64,000 bases of DNA from Achromobacter sp. HZ34 (GTDB taxonomy: Bacteria; Pseudomonadota; Gammaproteobacteria; Burkholderiales; Burkholderiaceae_B), in contig NZ_NJIX01000001.1 of assembly GCF_002209485.1 (NCBI RefSeq), forward strand, positions 682,001 to 746,000. The letters are read 5' to 3'. Below are positions 43,571-52,333 of the stretch, one piece after another. Each line of letters opens with the position of its first letter. The stretch's first letter is position 1. Below the pieces are notes generated by a model that worked only from the letters and a program-made list of their open reading frames with translations, ran no database searches and was not told the DNA's origin. Position numbers and translations under genes: made by a program.

Positions 43571-44055
43571 GCTTCTACTCGCATCGGCCAGGTTATTTCG
43601 ATCCGCTCGTCCAGGGACGTCAGTACCGTATCGTCGCCGCGGCCCGAATAACCCATGATGACGGCAACCTCGTTGGAACCGTCGATGGCGGTGAAAGCGA
43701 AGTGCCAGACGTCTGGCCGATAGCTCACGCCCTGCGATCCGTCCGTGACGAAGGCGCGAATCGTGGCCGGATCGAGCGCGCCATCGGCGGCCGACAGTCC
43801 CACCACCACCAGGCAGCGGCCTCCGCGCATGGGAATGAAGCTCTGGGCCGAATGGGGATGGCGTTCCATCTCGCGCACGATGATCGGCGCTCGCGCGCAG
43901 GGCTCGATCCGGTTGACCCACAAGCGCGGGCCATTCTCCTGGGCAAATTGCAGGGAAAAGTCACGCCGGCGGGTATCGCCCCTGTTCTCCAGCACCTCAC
44001 CAAACTGTGCGAAGCCGCGACCATCGAGCGCTTCGGCGACCAACTGCCTGTCCAT
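43567..44055 (-). CDS. allA: Ureidoglycolate lyase
   Basis: 162 residues from ATG 44055, with GGAAGG a few bases upstream. AllA cupin motifs: GEVLENRGDTRRRDF, NRIEPCARAPIIVREMERHPHSAQSFIPMRG, RPDVWHFAF. It would cleave ureidoglycolate to glyoxylate and urea, the last step of allantoin use, while PuuE does the first; the allantoate step is not encoded in the window. Confidence 0.86.
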   Translation of the reverse strand: MDRQLVAEALDGRGFAQFGEVLENRGDTRRRDFSLQFAQENGPRLWVNRIEPCARAPIIVREMERHPHSAQSFIPMRGGRCLVVVGLSAADGALDPATIRAFVTDGSQGVSYRPDVWHFAFTAIDGSNEVAVIMGYSGRGDDTVLTSLDERIEITWPMRVEA

Positions 44056-44087
44056 CGAGCCTTCCGTCCATTGAACGACAGGTAGAA

Positions 44088-44115
44088 ATTCTAGAGACCC
44101 CCCTACAATAGTCAA
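44088..44115 (-). promoter_or_regulatory. Predicted sigma-70 promoter of the allA-puuE operon
   Basis: Read on the minus strand: -35 TTGACT (44110-44115), 16-bp spacer, -10 TAGAAT (44088-44093). Transcription would start about 25 bases before the allA start codon. Confidence 0.55.
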
Positions 44116-44186
44116 TCGTCGAAATCCCGACGACGCCAAACAGTTGCACGACCGGCCCAGCCGCTACGTCAATAACGGAGACAAGC

Positions 44187-45185
44187 ATGTTCCTCACCCG
44201 TCACGCGCTCTGCTGCGCGCGCGCCTTCCTTTGCGCCGCGCTCGCCTTGCCGGTCCTGGCCGCGCCCGCGGCCCAGGCCGCCGATGCCTACCCCTCCAAA
44301 CCCTTGCACTGGATCGTCCCCTACGCCGCCGGCGGTGGCCTGGACTATCTGGCGCGCACGGTGGGCCAGGGCCTGTCGCAGCGTATGGGGCAGTCGGTGA
44401 TCGTGGATAACAAGCCGGGCGGCAATACCGCAATCGGCGCTTCCGAGACCGCGCGCGCGCAAGCGGACGGCTACACCATGCTGTCGGCCGACAACGGCAC
44501 CCTGGTCTTCAATCCGGCCCTTTACCAGAAGCTGTCCTACGATCCGGTCAAGGACCTGGCACCCGTCACGCTGATGGGCCGCTTTCCCATGATCCTGGTG
44601 GCGGGCCCGGGCCTGCAAGCCAGGGACGTCAAGGGTTTCCTGGCCGAGGCCAAGGCGCAGAAGGATGGCCTGAACTACGCCTCCGCCGGCGCGGGCAGCC
44701 CGCATCACCTGGCCATGGAGTTGCTGCGCGTGGAGACCGGCGCGAACCTGGTGCACGTACCGTATCGGGGCGCCGCGCCGGCGCTGTCCGATGTGGCGGC
44801 CGGACAGGTGGCGGCGATGATGGTCGACCTGGCCGCGGGCGCCGGTTTCATCAAGGGCGGCAAGGTGCGCGCATTGGCGGTCGCCAACCCCACCCGCCTG
44901 CCGCAGTTGCCGGACGTGCCGACTTTCGCCGAACTTGGCTACAAGAACATCGACGCCTCTGCCCAGGCGGGCATCGTGGTGCCGGCGGGCACGCCCAAGG
45001 CGGTCATCGATACCTTGAACCGGCAGGTGGTGGCAACCATCAACGACCCGGTCGTGCGCCAGAAGCTGCTGGATTTCGGCATCGAGCCGGTGGGCAGCAG
45101 CCCCGAGCAGTACCAGGCGCTGCTCCAGGAGGAGCGCGCGCGCTGGCAGAAGCTGATCCACGACTCGAACATCAAATTGGACTGA
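44187..45185 (+). CDS. Bug family (TTT) periplasmic substrate-binding protein
   Basis: 332 residues with a signal peptide cut after AQA (about residue 31). Bug motifs: LHWIVPYAAGGGLDYLAR, VIVDNKPGGNTAIGA, DGYTMLSADNGTL, VPYRGAAPALSDVAAGQV, VPTFAELGY. Divergent from allA-puuE by 131 bp, so allantoin or a related ureide is a reasonable ligand (inference). No TctAB membrane genes nearby. Confidence 0.87.
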   Translation: MFLTRHALCCARAFLCAALALPVLAAPAAQAADAYPSKPLHWIVPYAAGGGLDYLARTVGQGLSQRMGQSVIVDNKPGGNTAIGASETARAQADGYTMLSADNGTLVFNPALYQKLSYDPVKDLAPVTLMGRFPMILVAGPGLQARDVKGFLAEAKAQKDGLNYASAGAGSPHHLAMELLRVETGANLVHVPYRGAAPALSDVAAGQVAAMMVDLAAGAGFIKGGKVRALAVANPTRLPQLPDVPTFAELGYKNIDASAQAGIVVPAGTPKAVIDTLNRQVVATINDPVVRQKLLDFGIEPVGSSPEQYQALLQEERARWQKLIHDSNIKLD

Positions 45186-45195
45186 AGGTTTTTTT

Positions 45196-45222
45196 GCGGG
45201 AGGCGTCCTCTCGCCTCCCCGC
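45196..45222. terminator. Strong GC-rich hairpin between convergent genes
   Basis: GCGGGAGGCG pairs with CGCCTCCCCGC (one bulge, six-base loop) just after the Bug gene and before the end of the RND pump gene. A run of seven T precedes it on the plus strand rather than following it, so it is not a textbook intrinsic terminator in either direction. Confidence 0.4.
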
Positions 45223-45231
45223 CACCGGCGC

Positions 45232-48200
45232 CTATCGCGAGCCTTGGGTTGCCACTTCGGCACCCGCAGGCGTCGTCGGCACCTGCGCACCTGCGGTGGC
45301 CGAGCTTGCGGCGCCCACGGAACCCTTCTCCGGCGCCCCGCCCTGCGCCTGGATCTTGAACCAGATCGCGTACAGCGCCGGGAGGAACACCAGCGTCAAC
45401 ACCGTACCGCCTATCGTCCCGCCGATCAGCGTGTAGGCCAGCGAACCCCAGAACACCGAGAACGTCAGCGGAATGAAGGCCAGCACTGCCGCCAGCGCCG
45501 TCAGCACGACCGGCCTGGCCCGCTGCACGGTAGCCTCCACCACCGCGTCGAAAGGCGACAGGCCTTCCTTCTCGTTGATATGGATCTGTCCCACCAGGAT
45601 CAGCGTGTTGCGCATGATGATGCCGGCCAGGCCTATCATGCCCAGGATGGCGTTGAAGCCGAAAGGCTGCTGGAAGATCAGCAAGGTCGGCACCACCCCC
45701 ACCAGGGCCAGCGGCGCGGTCAGCACTACCATGGCCATGGCCGCCATCGAACGCACCTGGAAGATGATCACCACCAGCATCAGGATGAACATCAGGGGGA
45801 ACACCGCTGCCAAGGCTTTGTTGGCCTTGCCCGCCTCTTCCAGGTCCGCCGCCGTCTCGATGCGATAGCCAGCCGGCAGCTTGGCGATGATGGGCTGCAG
45901 CTTGGGCAGGATCTGCATGGATATGTCGGGCGGCTGCATCCCTTCGGCGACATCGCCGCGCACGGTAATGCTGACTTCCCGATCGCGCCGGCGCTGGATG
46001 GGATTTTCCATGCGCACTTCGATATGACCGATCTGGTCCAGCGGCACGCGTTGGCCCGCCGCGCCAGCCAGGGTGAAGGCGCCCAGGCGAGCCGGATCCA
46101 GACGTTCGGTACCGGCGCTGCGTGCCACCACATCGACGGAACGGATGTCCTCGCGCACCTGCGTCACGGTAACGCCGGTCAACAGGAACTGCAGCTGCTG
46201 CGCGGCATCCTGTGAACTCAGCCCGATGGCACGCAAGCGGTCCTGGTCCAGCACGAAGTGCAGCGTCGGCGCCCGCTCGCCCCAATCGGTATTCACCTGC
46301 CGCATGGCCGGGTTGGCCTGCATCACCTGGCGCACCTGCCGGGCGACGTCGCGCACGATGTCCTCGTCCGGCCCCATGACGCGGAAGGCCACCGGAAACG
46401 GCGAGTAGGGTCCGAACACCAGCTGCGACACCCGTACGCGTGCCTCCGGTGCCAGCTGATCCGCCACGGCCTGGCGGGCGCGCAGCTTGAGCGCGTCGCG
46501 ATCCTTTTCGCTGCCGGTCAACACGACGATCTTGGCGAAGGAGGGATCCGGCAGCTCGGGCGCCATCGCCAGATAAAAGCGCGGCGCGCCCTGGCCGATG
46601 TAGCTGGTCACCAGCTTGGGCTCGGGTTGCTGCTTGAGCCACTGCTCCACCTTGGCCACGGCGGCGCCGGTGGCCTCGATGCTGGTGCCTTCCGGCATCT
46701 GCACTTCGAACAGCACTTCCGGGCGATCTGAGATGGGGAAGAACTGCTGCTTGACCTGGCCCAGGCCCATGAAGGCCACGACAAAGATCGCTACCACGCC
46801 CAGCACCACTTTCTTCTTGTGCGCCACGGCCCAGGTGATCAGGCCGCGCAAGCGCCGATAGCCGGGCGTGCCGTAGATGGCGGCGTGGCCGCCCGGCACG
46901 CGTTCGATGGTGGGCAGCAGCTTGACGCCGATATAAGGCGTGAAGGCCACGGCCACCACCCACGACGTCAGCAAGGCGAAGGCCACCACCCAGAAGATAT
47001 TGCCGGCGTATTCGCCCGCGCTGGACTTGGCGAATCCGACCGGCATCAAGCCGATGGCCGTGACCAGGGTGCCCGCCAGCATGGGCGCGGCGGTATGGCC
47101 CCAGGCATAGGTCGCGGCCGAGACGCGGTCCAGGCCCTCTTCCATCTTGACCACCATGGTCTCGATGACGATGATGGCGTCGTCGACCAGCAAGCCCAGC
47201 GCCAGGATCAGCGCGCCCAGGGTGATGCGGTCGAAGTCGCGTCCCGTCGCCAGCATGATGATGAACACGCCGGCCAGCGTCAGCGGCACGGCGGCGGCTA
47301 CCACCACGCCCACGCGCCAGCCCAGGCTGACCAGGCTGACGACGATGACCACTACCAAGGCGACGAAGAACTTGAGCATGAATTCGTCGTAGGCCTCGGC
47401 GATGTTCACCGCCTGGTCGGTGATCTTGGTGAAGCTCATCCCCAGCGGCAGCTCGCGCGAAATGGTGGCGGCCTCGGCCTCCAGGGCCTTGCCCAGATCC
47501 AGGCCGTTGTAGCGGTCGCGCATGACCACGCCCAGCAGCAAGGCGGGCTCGCCCTGGCTGCGGATGAGGAAGGTGGCGGGATCCTCGTAGCCGCGTTTCA
47601 CATCGGCCACGTCACCGATGCGCAGGCTGCGGCCATTGGCCACGATGGGCGTGGCGCGGATCTGTTCAAGGTCTTCCAGGGCGCCATCCAGCCGTACCTG
47701 CACCTGCTGGCCGTGGGTTTCCACCGAGCCGGCCGGCGTGACGGCGTTGCGTGTATTGAGCGCGGCAAAGATGTCGCGCGCGGAGATGCCCAGGTTCGCC
47801 AGGCGCTCGTAGGAGAACTCCACGAAGATGCGTTCCGGCCGCTCGCCCAGGATGTTGACCTTCTTCACCCCATCCACCTTGAGCAGGCGTTGGCGCAGGG
47901 TCTCCGCCTCGCGCACGAGCGCGCGTTGCGGTTCGCCTTGGGCCTTCAGGGCATATAAGGCGAACGTGACGTCGGCATATTCGTCGTTGACGACGGGGGC
48001 CAGCACACCCTGCGGCAACTTGCCCGCCTCGTCGCCAAGCTTCTTGCGTGCCTGGTAGAACTCTTCGGGCACTTCCGCCGGGGGCGTGCTGTCTTTCAAC
48101 GTGACGGTCATGAAGGCCAGGCCGGGCCGCGTGAAGGTCTCCGCGCGGTCGTACCACTTCAGTTCCTGCATGCGCTTTTCCAGCGGCTCGGCGACCTGGT

Positions 48201-48390
48201 CCTGCATTTCCTGGGCGGTCGCGCCGGGCCATGCTGTCACCACGGTCAGGGTCTTGATGGTGAAGCTGGGGTCTTCGGCGCGCCCCAGCTTGAAGAAAGC
48301 GAAGGCGCCCGCCACGGATATCGCGATGATCAGGAACAGCGTGACCGCCCGTTCCCGCACGGCGATGGCGGAGATGTTGAAGCCGCTCAT
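45232..48390 (-). CDS. RND efflux pump, inner-membrane HAE1-type transporter
   Basis: 1052 residues, full length for AcrB-type pumps, with two repeats of one helix plus a large periplasmic domain plus five or six helices. The proton-relay Asp pair is present in LGLLVDDAIIVIE (TM4), the second-half counterpart in FNAILGMIGLAGIIMRNTLILVGQ. Exports drugs or toxic compounds using the proton gradient, with the adaptor at 48387 and the outer-membrane channel at 50521. Overlaps the adaptor gene by 4 bp. Confidence 0.92.
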   Translation of the reverse strand: MSGFNISAIAVRERAVTLFLIIAISVAGAFAFFKLGRAEDPSFTIKTLTVVTAWPGATAQEMQDQVAEPLEKRMQELKWYDRAETFTRPGLAFMTVTLKDSTPPAEVPEEFYQARKKLGDEAGKLPQGVLAPVVNDEYADVTFALYALKAQGEPQRALVREAETLRQRLLKVDGVKKVNILGERPERIFVEFSYERLANLGISARDIFAALNTRNAVTPAGSVETHGQQVQVRLDGALEDLEQIRATPIVANGRSLRIGDVADVKRGYEDPATFLIRSQGEPALLLGVVMRDRYNGLDLGKALEAEAATISRELPLGMSFTKITDQAVNIAEAYDEFMLKFFVALVVVIVVSLVSLGWRVGVVVAAAVPLTLAGVFIIMLATGRDFDRITLGALILALGLLVDDAIIVIETMVVKMEEGLDRVSAATYAWGHTAAPMLAGTLVTAIGLMPVGFAKSSAGEYAGNIFWVVAFALLTSWVVAVAFTPYIGVKLLPTIERVPGGHAAIYGTPGYRRLRGLITWAVAHKKKVVLGVVAIFVVAFMGLGQVKQQFFPISDRPEVLFEVQMPEGTSIEATGAAVAKVEQWLKQQPEPKLVTSYIGQGAPRFYLAMAPELPDPSFAKIVVLTGSEKDRDALKLRARQAVADQLAPEARVRVSQLVFGPYSPFPVAFRVMGPDEDIVRDVARQVRQVMQANPAMRQVNTDWGERAPTLHFVLDQDRLRAIGLSSQDAAQQLQFLLTGVTVTQVREDIRSVDVVARSAGTERLDPARLGAFTLAGAAGQRVPLDQIGHIEVRMENPIQRRRDREVSITVRGDVAEGMQPPDISMQILPKLQPIIAKLPAGYRIETAADLEEAGKANKALAAVFPLMFILMLVVIIFQVRSMAAMAMVVLTAPLALVGVVPTLLIFQQPFGFNAILGMIGLAGIIMRNTLILVGQIHINEKEGLSPFDAVVEATVQRARPVVLTALAAVLAFIPLTFSVFWGSLAYTLIGGTIGGTVLTLVFLPALYAIWFKIQAQGGAPEKGSVGAASSATAGAQVPTTPAGAEVATQGSR

Positions 48391-49586
48391 TGGGTCACCT
48401 CTTTGGTGGCGCCAACAGATGTCTCCGCAGAGGCGGCCGCCGCGACGCGCGCCGAGGTGCCGCGCGCGGCCTGGTCGCTTGCCGGCGCGGCCGGGCGCAC
48501 CTGCTCGCCCTCGTGCAAGAGATGCGCGCCCAAGGCCACGAAGCGGTCGCCTGGGGCCAGGCCGGCGCTGACGGCGGCGGTTTCTTCACCCAGCGCCACC
48601 ACCTTCACCGCACGCCATGTCACCTTGGCCGGATCGCCTGACAACACCCATACCCCGGCGCCCTGCCCCTCGTCGTGCAGCGCTGCCAGCGGCACATCGA
48701 CCACCGGCGCGCCTTGGGCTTGGGCGATGGTCACGCTGATGGTGGCGCCCAGCGGTGCCTGGGCGGCGGACTGCTCCAAAACATAACGGGCCGCGAAGGT
48801 GCGGGTGCGCGGATCGGCGTAATCCGACAGCTCGCGCAAGCGCACCGTGACCGCGGGGCCCTGGCCGCCGTACAAACGCGCCGTACCGGTCGACCCCAGG
48901 GCCGGCCGCAGCGTTTCCGGCAGGTCGACCACGGCTTCGCGGGGACCGGCCCGCGCCACGCGCACCACGGTCTGGCCCGCCGTCACCACCTGCCCCGGTT
49001 CGACCAGCGTGGTCATCACCACGCCATCGGCGTCCGCATACAAGGTGGCGTAGCCCGCTTCGTTGCGCGCGACGTCCGCCTGGGCCTGCGCCGCGCTGAG
49101 ATCGGCGCGGGCGGTTTCTGCGGCGGCGTGAATCTGGTCGTAAGCCGACGCCGACACCGCGCCGGCCCCGACCAATTCCCGATAGCGTTTCTCGTCGGCC
49201 GCCGTCTGCAGGGCCCGCGCCCGCGCGGCGCTGACCGCCTGCTCCCGTGCCCGCGTGGCCAGCGCCAGATCTGTGGGGTCGATGCGCATCAAGGGTTGCC
49301 CGCGCTTGACCTGCTGCCCGGTGTCCACCAGGCGCTCGACCACCTTGCCGGCGACGCGAAAGCCCAGATCGCTCTGCACTCGCGCCACCACCACACCGGT
49401 GTAAGTGCGGGCGGCCGGCGCGGGGGCCTGGACGGTGGCGACTCGCACCTGCGGGATGCCGGCGCGCGGGTCGTCGGCGGGAGCGGGACTGCATGCAGCC
49501 AGCAAGGCGATGAGGAAAGTGGCCGTAGCGACGGAAGCGGCGGTGGCGGCCGGAGTGGCCAAGGCGGCCGGACGACGGTAAGACAT
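48387..49586 (-). CDS. RND efflux periplasmic adaptor (membrane fusion) lipoprotein
   Basis: 399 residues from ATG 49586 (MSYRRPA). A lipobox (LLAAC, about residue 32) marks it as a lipoprotein. Barrel-sandwich halves VVARVQSDLGFRVAGKVVERLVDTGQQVKRGQPLMRIDP and ADGVVMTTLVEPGQVVTAGQTVVRV surround an alpha-helical hairpin rich in Ala and Arg. Ala/Ser/Thr-rich C-terminal tail. Likely controlled by the TetR gene upstream. Confidence 0.9.
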   Translation of the reverse strand: MSYRRPAALATPAATAASVATATFLIALLAACSPAPADDPRAGIPQVRVATVQAPAPAARTYTGVVVARVQSDLGFRVAGKVVERLVDTGQQVKRGQPLMRIDPTDLALATRAREQAVSAARARALQTAADEKRYRELVGAGAVSASAYDQIHAAAETARADLSAAQAQADVARNEAGYATLYADADGVVMTTLVEPGQVVTAGQTVVRVARAGPREAVVDLPETLRPALGSTGTARLYGGQGPAVTVRLRELSDYADPRTRTFAARYVLEQSAAQAPLGATISVTIAQAQGAPVVDVPLAALHDEGQGAGVWVLSGDPAKVTWRAVKVVALGEETAAVSAGLAPGDRFVALGAHLLHEGEQVRPAAPASDQAARGTSARVAAAASAETSVGATKEVTQ

Positions 49587-49646
49587 GGTGGTCCCCAGGG
49601 ACGACTGAATGACCGGCAGTCTGATTCTAATGACCAATATTGTCAA

Positions 49647-49655
49647 TAGTCACTA
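49647..49655. promoter_or_regulatory. Predicted TetR operator at the adaptor-pump promoter
   Basis: TAGTCACTA, a 9-bp palindrome, 61 bp before the adaptor start codon. The same word lies in the tetR/outer-membrane-channel promoter at 50477-50485. A second mirrored pair TGAC-N7-GTCA (49631-49645) adjoins it. Confidence 0.45.
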
Positions 49656-49718
49656 AACAGGTAAGTCGTCATCCTGGAGGTCACTCGCCTCCTTTCCCGC
49701 ATTTCCAACAGTCAAAGG

Positions 49719-50336
49719 TCAGGGCGCCAGGCTGCGCAACACCAGGCTGGCCACTTCGCGCGGCGCGTCGGGCAGCCGGTCGAGGTTGTATTGCAGCATC
49801 AGTGGATTGATGAAGGGGTACATCACCAGGTAGATGGAGCGGGCGGCCTCGTCCAGCGGCGTCTTGCGCTCGAATTCGCCGGCCTCGCGGCCCTCGCGCA
49901 GGATGCCGGTCAACAGGGCCTGGATCTGCGCCTCGTAGCCGCGCGAACTTTCCCAGTCCTCCGACACGGAATGGGCGGCGATCTCGTACAGCTTGCGGTC
50001 TTCGAAAAACAATTGGGCCGACAGCTCCACCAGCGTCAGGAACAAGCGGCGGAAGCGCTCCGTGGCGCTGCCTGCCTCGCCCGTGGCCTTGAGCACGCCC
50101 TCCATCACCTGGCTCAGGCAGGTGGCACAAATGGCCTCGCCTATGGCCTGCTTGGAGTCGAAGAATTTGTAGATGTAGGCCTTGGAAAAACCGATCTCCC
50201 TGGCCAGGTCCGACACCGTGGTCTTGGCATAGCCATAGCGGCTGAAGTGTTCCTTGGCGGCCAGGACGATCTGGTCCCGCACGTTGTGGTCGGCCGGCCC
50301 GCGCTGGCCTTGGGGAACTTGCAACGTATCGGTCAT
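49719..50336 (-). CDS. TetR/AcrR family regulator of the RND efflux genes
   Basis: 205 residues. Helix-turn-helix at about residues 38-60 (TTVSDLAREIGFSKAYIYKFFDSKQAIGEAI). The gene sits between the adaptor-pump operon and the divergent outer-membrane channel, the usual place of an efflux repressor. A palindrome shared by both efflux promoters supports this. Longer in-frame extension upstream has no supporting ribosome site. Confidence 0.86.
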   Translation of the reverse strand: MTDTLQVPQGQRGPADHNVRDQIVLAAKEHFSRYGYAKTTVSDLAREIGFSKAYIYKFFDSKQAIGEAICATCLSQVMEGVLKATGEAGSATERFRRLFLTLVELSAQLFFEDRKLYEIAAHSVSEDWESSRGYEAQIQALLTGILREGREAGEFERKTPLDEAARSIYLVMYPFINPLMLQYNLDRLPDAPREVASLVLRSLAP

Positions 50337-50476
50337 GGTGTGGACTGCTCCCTATGTCCCGGGGACGGGAATTCATGCGCCGGTTCAGGGCGGCTTTTGC
50401 TGCGTAGGGGCGAAGGGTGACGCAAAACGACGACATACGCCAGCCGCGCATGGAAACCATTGACCCTATCGTACAT

Positions 50477-50485
50477 TAGTCACTA
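50477..50485. promoter_or_regulatory. Predicted TetR operator at the channel promoter
   Basis: TAGTCACTA, identical to the copy at 49647-49655, lying 35 bp before the outer-membrane channel start codon and 140 bp before tetR. Confidence 0.45.
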
Positions 50486-50520
50486 CATTATGCCTACTTT
50501 GTCCGGCCACTGGATATGCC

Positions 50521-51954
50521 ATGCTCTTCCTTAGAACTCCCCTTTCGACGATGTTCGCTGCCCTGATCCTTACCGGATGCGCGGTCGGCCCCGACTACGA
50601 AGCGCCCGAGGCCAAGGCCGGCGACCATTTTATGGGCCAGGCCGACGTGCAGGCTCGGCAAGCGCCGCCTGGCGCCGACCTGAACGTCTGGTGGGAAGGT
50701 TTCCACGATCCGGTACTGGCGGCTTTGGTGACGCGGGCGCTGGACCGGAACCTGGATATTGCCCAGGCGGTGGCGCGCATCAGCCAGTCGCGCGCTGCCT
50801 TGCGCCAGGCCGACGCCGCCCTGCTGCCCTCGGGGAACATCGCCGGCCGGGCGGCGCGTGCGCGCCAGTCGCTGGAGACACCGCAGGGCCGGCTGCTCAA
50901 TGCCACGCCCGACTTCAACCGCAATGGCAATTACTACGAGCTGGACCTGAGCGCGGGGTGGGAGATCGATCTTTTCGGTGGACTGCGGCGGCAACGAGAG
51001 GCTGCCATCGCCAGCTACCAGGCCGCGCAGGCCGCGGCGGATGCCACGCGTCTGGCGGTGGCGGCGCAGACGGCGGACGTCTATGTGACCTTGCGCGGGC
51101 TGCAGACGCGCCTGGCCATCGCGCAGGATCAGGTGCAGACGCGCGGCCGCCTGCTGTCCACCGTGCAGCTGCAATTCGACAAGGGACTGGCGGCCGAGCT
51201 GCAGGTGCGGCAATCGGAAGGCGCCTTGGCGGAGGTCCGCGCCACGGTGCCGGTGCTGCAGGACGGCCTGCAGGCGGCCGTCAATGCGCTGGGCGTATTG
51301 CTGGCGCAAACGCCCGGCACCAGCCGCGGCCTGCTCGCCACGGCGGCGCCCGTGCCGCAGGCGCCCGCCATCGGCGCGACCGGCACACCGGCCGACATGA
51401 TACGGCGGCGCCCTGACCTGATCGCGGCCGAGCGCCAATTGGCGGCCAGCAATGCGCGCATTGGCGCCGCCATTGCCGAGTACTACCCGACGTTTTCGCT
51501 GGGCGCGCTGCTGGGTACCGCCACAACCGCTTCCGGGCACTTGTTCAACGACAGCGCGAATCAGGTCCAGGGCGTTCTGGGATTGCGCTGGCGCTTGTTC
51601 GACTTCGGCCGTATCGAGGCTGACATTGCCGATGCCCGCGGCCGCAATGCCGAGGCGCTGGCGGCCTATCGCCTGGCTGTCCTGCGCGCGTCGGAGGACG
51701 TCGAAAATGCGTTCTCCGCCCTGGTCAAGCGGGAAGAACAGGCGCGCTACCTGGACGAAGGCGTGGCGGCGCTGACACGCGCCCGCGTCACGTCGTTCAC
51801 CGCTTACCAGAGCGGCGTCGTCAGCCTCATCGAAGTGCTGGATGCGGACAGCGCACTGCTGCGTACGCGCGATGCCAGCGTGCTGGCGCGCACCGAAGTC
51901 GCCCGCGCGGCCATCGCGTCCTACCGTGCCTTGGGCGGCGGCTGGGCCAGCTAG
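50521..51954 (+). CDS. RND efflux outer-membrane channel lipoprotein, NodT/OprM family
   Basis: 477 residues. Lipobox LTGC near residue 20 followed by AVGPDYEAPEA, typical of OprM. Two TolC-like repeats (DRNLDIAQAVARISQSRAALRQADAALLP; AERQLAASNARIGAAIAEYYPTFSLGALLG). Completes the tripartite pump although it is transcribed in the opposite direction. Confidence 0.9.
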   Translation: MLFLRTPLSTMFAALILTGCAVGPDYEAPEAKAGDHFMGQADVQARQAPPGADLNVWWEGFHDPVLAALVTRALDRNLDIAQAVARISQSRAALRQADAALLPSGNIAGRAARARQSLETPQGRLLNATPDFNRNGNYYELDLSAGWEIDLFGGLRRQREAAIASYQAAQAAADATRLAVAAQTADVYVTLRGLQTRLAIAQDQVQTRGRLLSTVQLQFDKGLAAELQVRQSEGALAEVRATVPVLQDGLQAAVNALGVLLAQTPGTSRGLLATAAPVPQAPAIGATGTPADMIRRRPDLIAAERQLAASNARIGAAIAEYYPTFSLGALLGTATTASGHLFNDSANQVQGVLGLRWRLFDFGRIEADIADARGRNAEALAAYRLAVLRASEDVENAFSALVKREEQARYLDEGVAALTRARVTSFTAYQSGVVSLIEVLDADSALLRTRDASVLARTEVARAAIASYRALGGGWAS

Positions 51955-52274
51955 CCGTGAATCAGCGACTCGTCGACCTTGCGCTGGTCGGGCGTCGCCT
52001 TGGCTTGTTCCAGGGAATCATTCATGGCTTGCGTGGCATCGCTTATTGCGCTGCTCAGGGCACCGATCTCTCCCCGCAACATGGTCCTCTTCTGCTCTCT
52101 CTCTCTCCGAGAGTGATTTGTCGGACTCAAGGTGGCTTGCACCTCGGTCGGCGCCGAACCGTGTCGCACTGCGTCCGGATCGCCGGGATACAGAGCGATG
52201 CGCAGCTCGCCGGCGATTGCTTCCATCATGCGGGTTTCGACCAGTTGACACTCTTTCGCCTCAGTGTTTACCAT
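51951..52274 (-). CDS. Hypothetical small protein
   Basis: 107 residues starting MVNTEAKECQLVETRMMEAIAGELRI; an internal ATG (52229 or 52226) is an alternative start. Soluble, with a predicted helical C-terminal half (REKRTML-like and ISDATQAMNDSLEQAKATPDQRKVDES). No family recognised. It converges on the outer-membrane channel gene with a 4-bp overlap and faces the tetR gene at 52334; its first start codon lies inside the TetR operator. Could be a non-coding shadow. Confidence 0.4.
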   Translation of the reverse strand: MVNTEAKECQLVETRMMEAIAGELRIALYPGDPDAVRHGSAPTEVQATLSPTNHSRREREQKRTMLRGEIGALSSAISDATQAMNDSLEQAKATPDQRKVDESLIHG

Positions 52275-52297
52275 CTGGTAAATTTACCGTTTGGTAA
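52268..52297. promoter_or_regulatory. Tandem palindromes TTACC-N4-GGTAA, predicted TetR operators
   Basis: Two copies, 52268-52281 and 52284-52297, with identical TTACC and GGTAA arms and 16 bp from centre to centre. They lie 36 to 66 bp before the start of the tetR gene at 52334. This arrangement is a classic binding site for two TetR-type dimers and suggests autoregulation and control of the following operon. Confidence 0.65.
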
Positions 52298-52333
52298 GTA
52301 AACCGGTAGCGAAAATTGTCGATACGGAAGCCA

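Noticed and set aside
45189-45222. T-run next to a strong hairpin as an intrinsic terminator
   Set aside because: The seven T residues precede the hairpin on the plus strand and read as A residues after it on the minus strand, so the order is wrong for a classical terminator; kept only as a hairpin.
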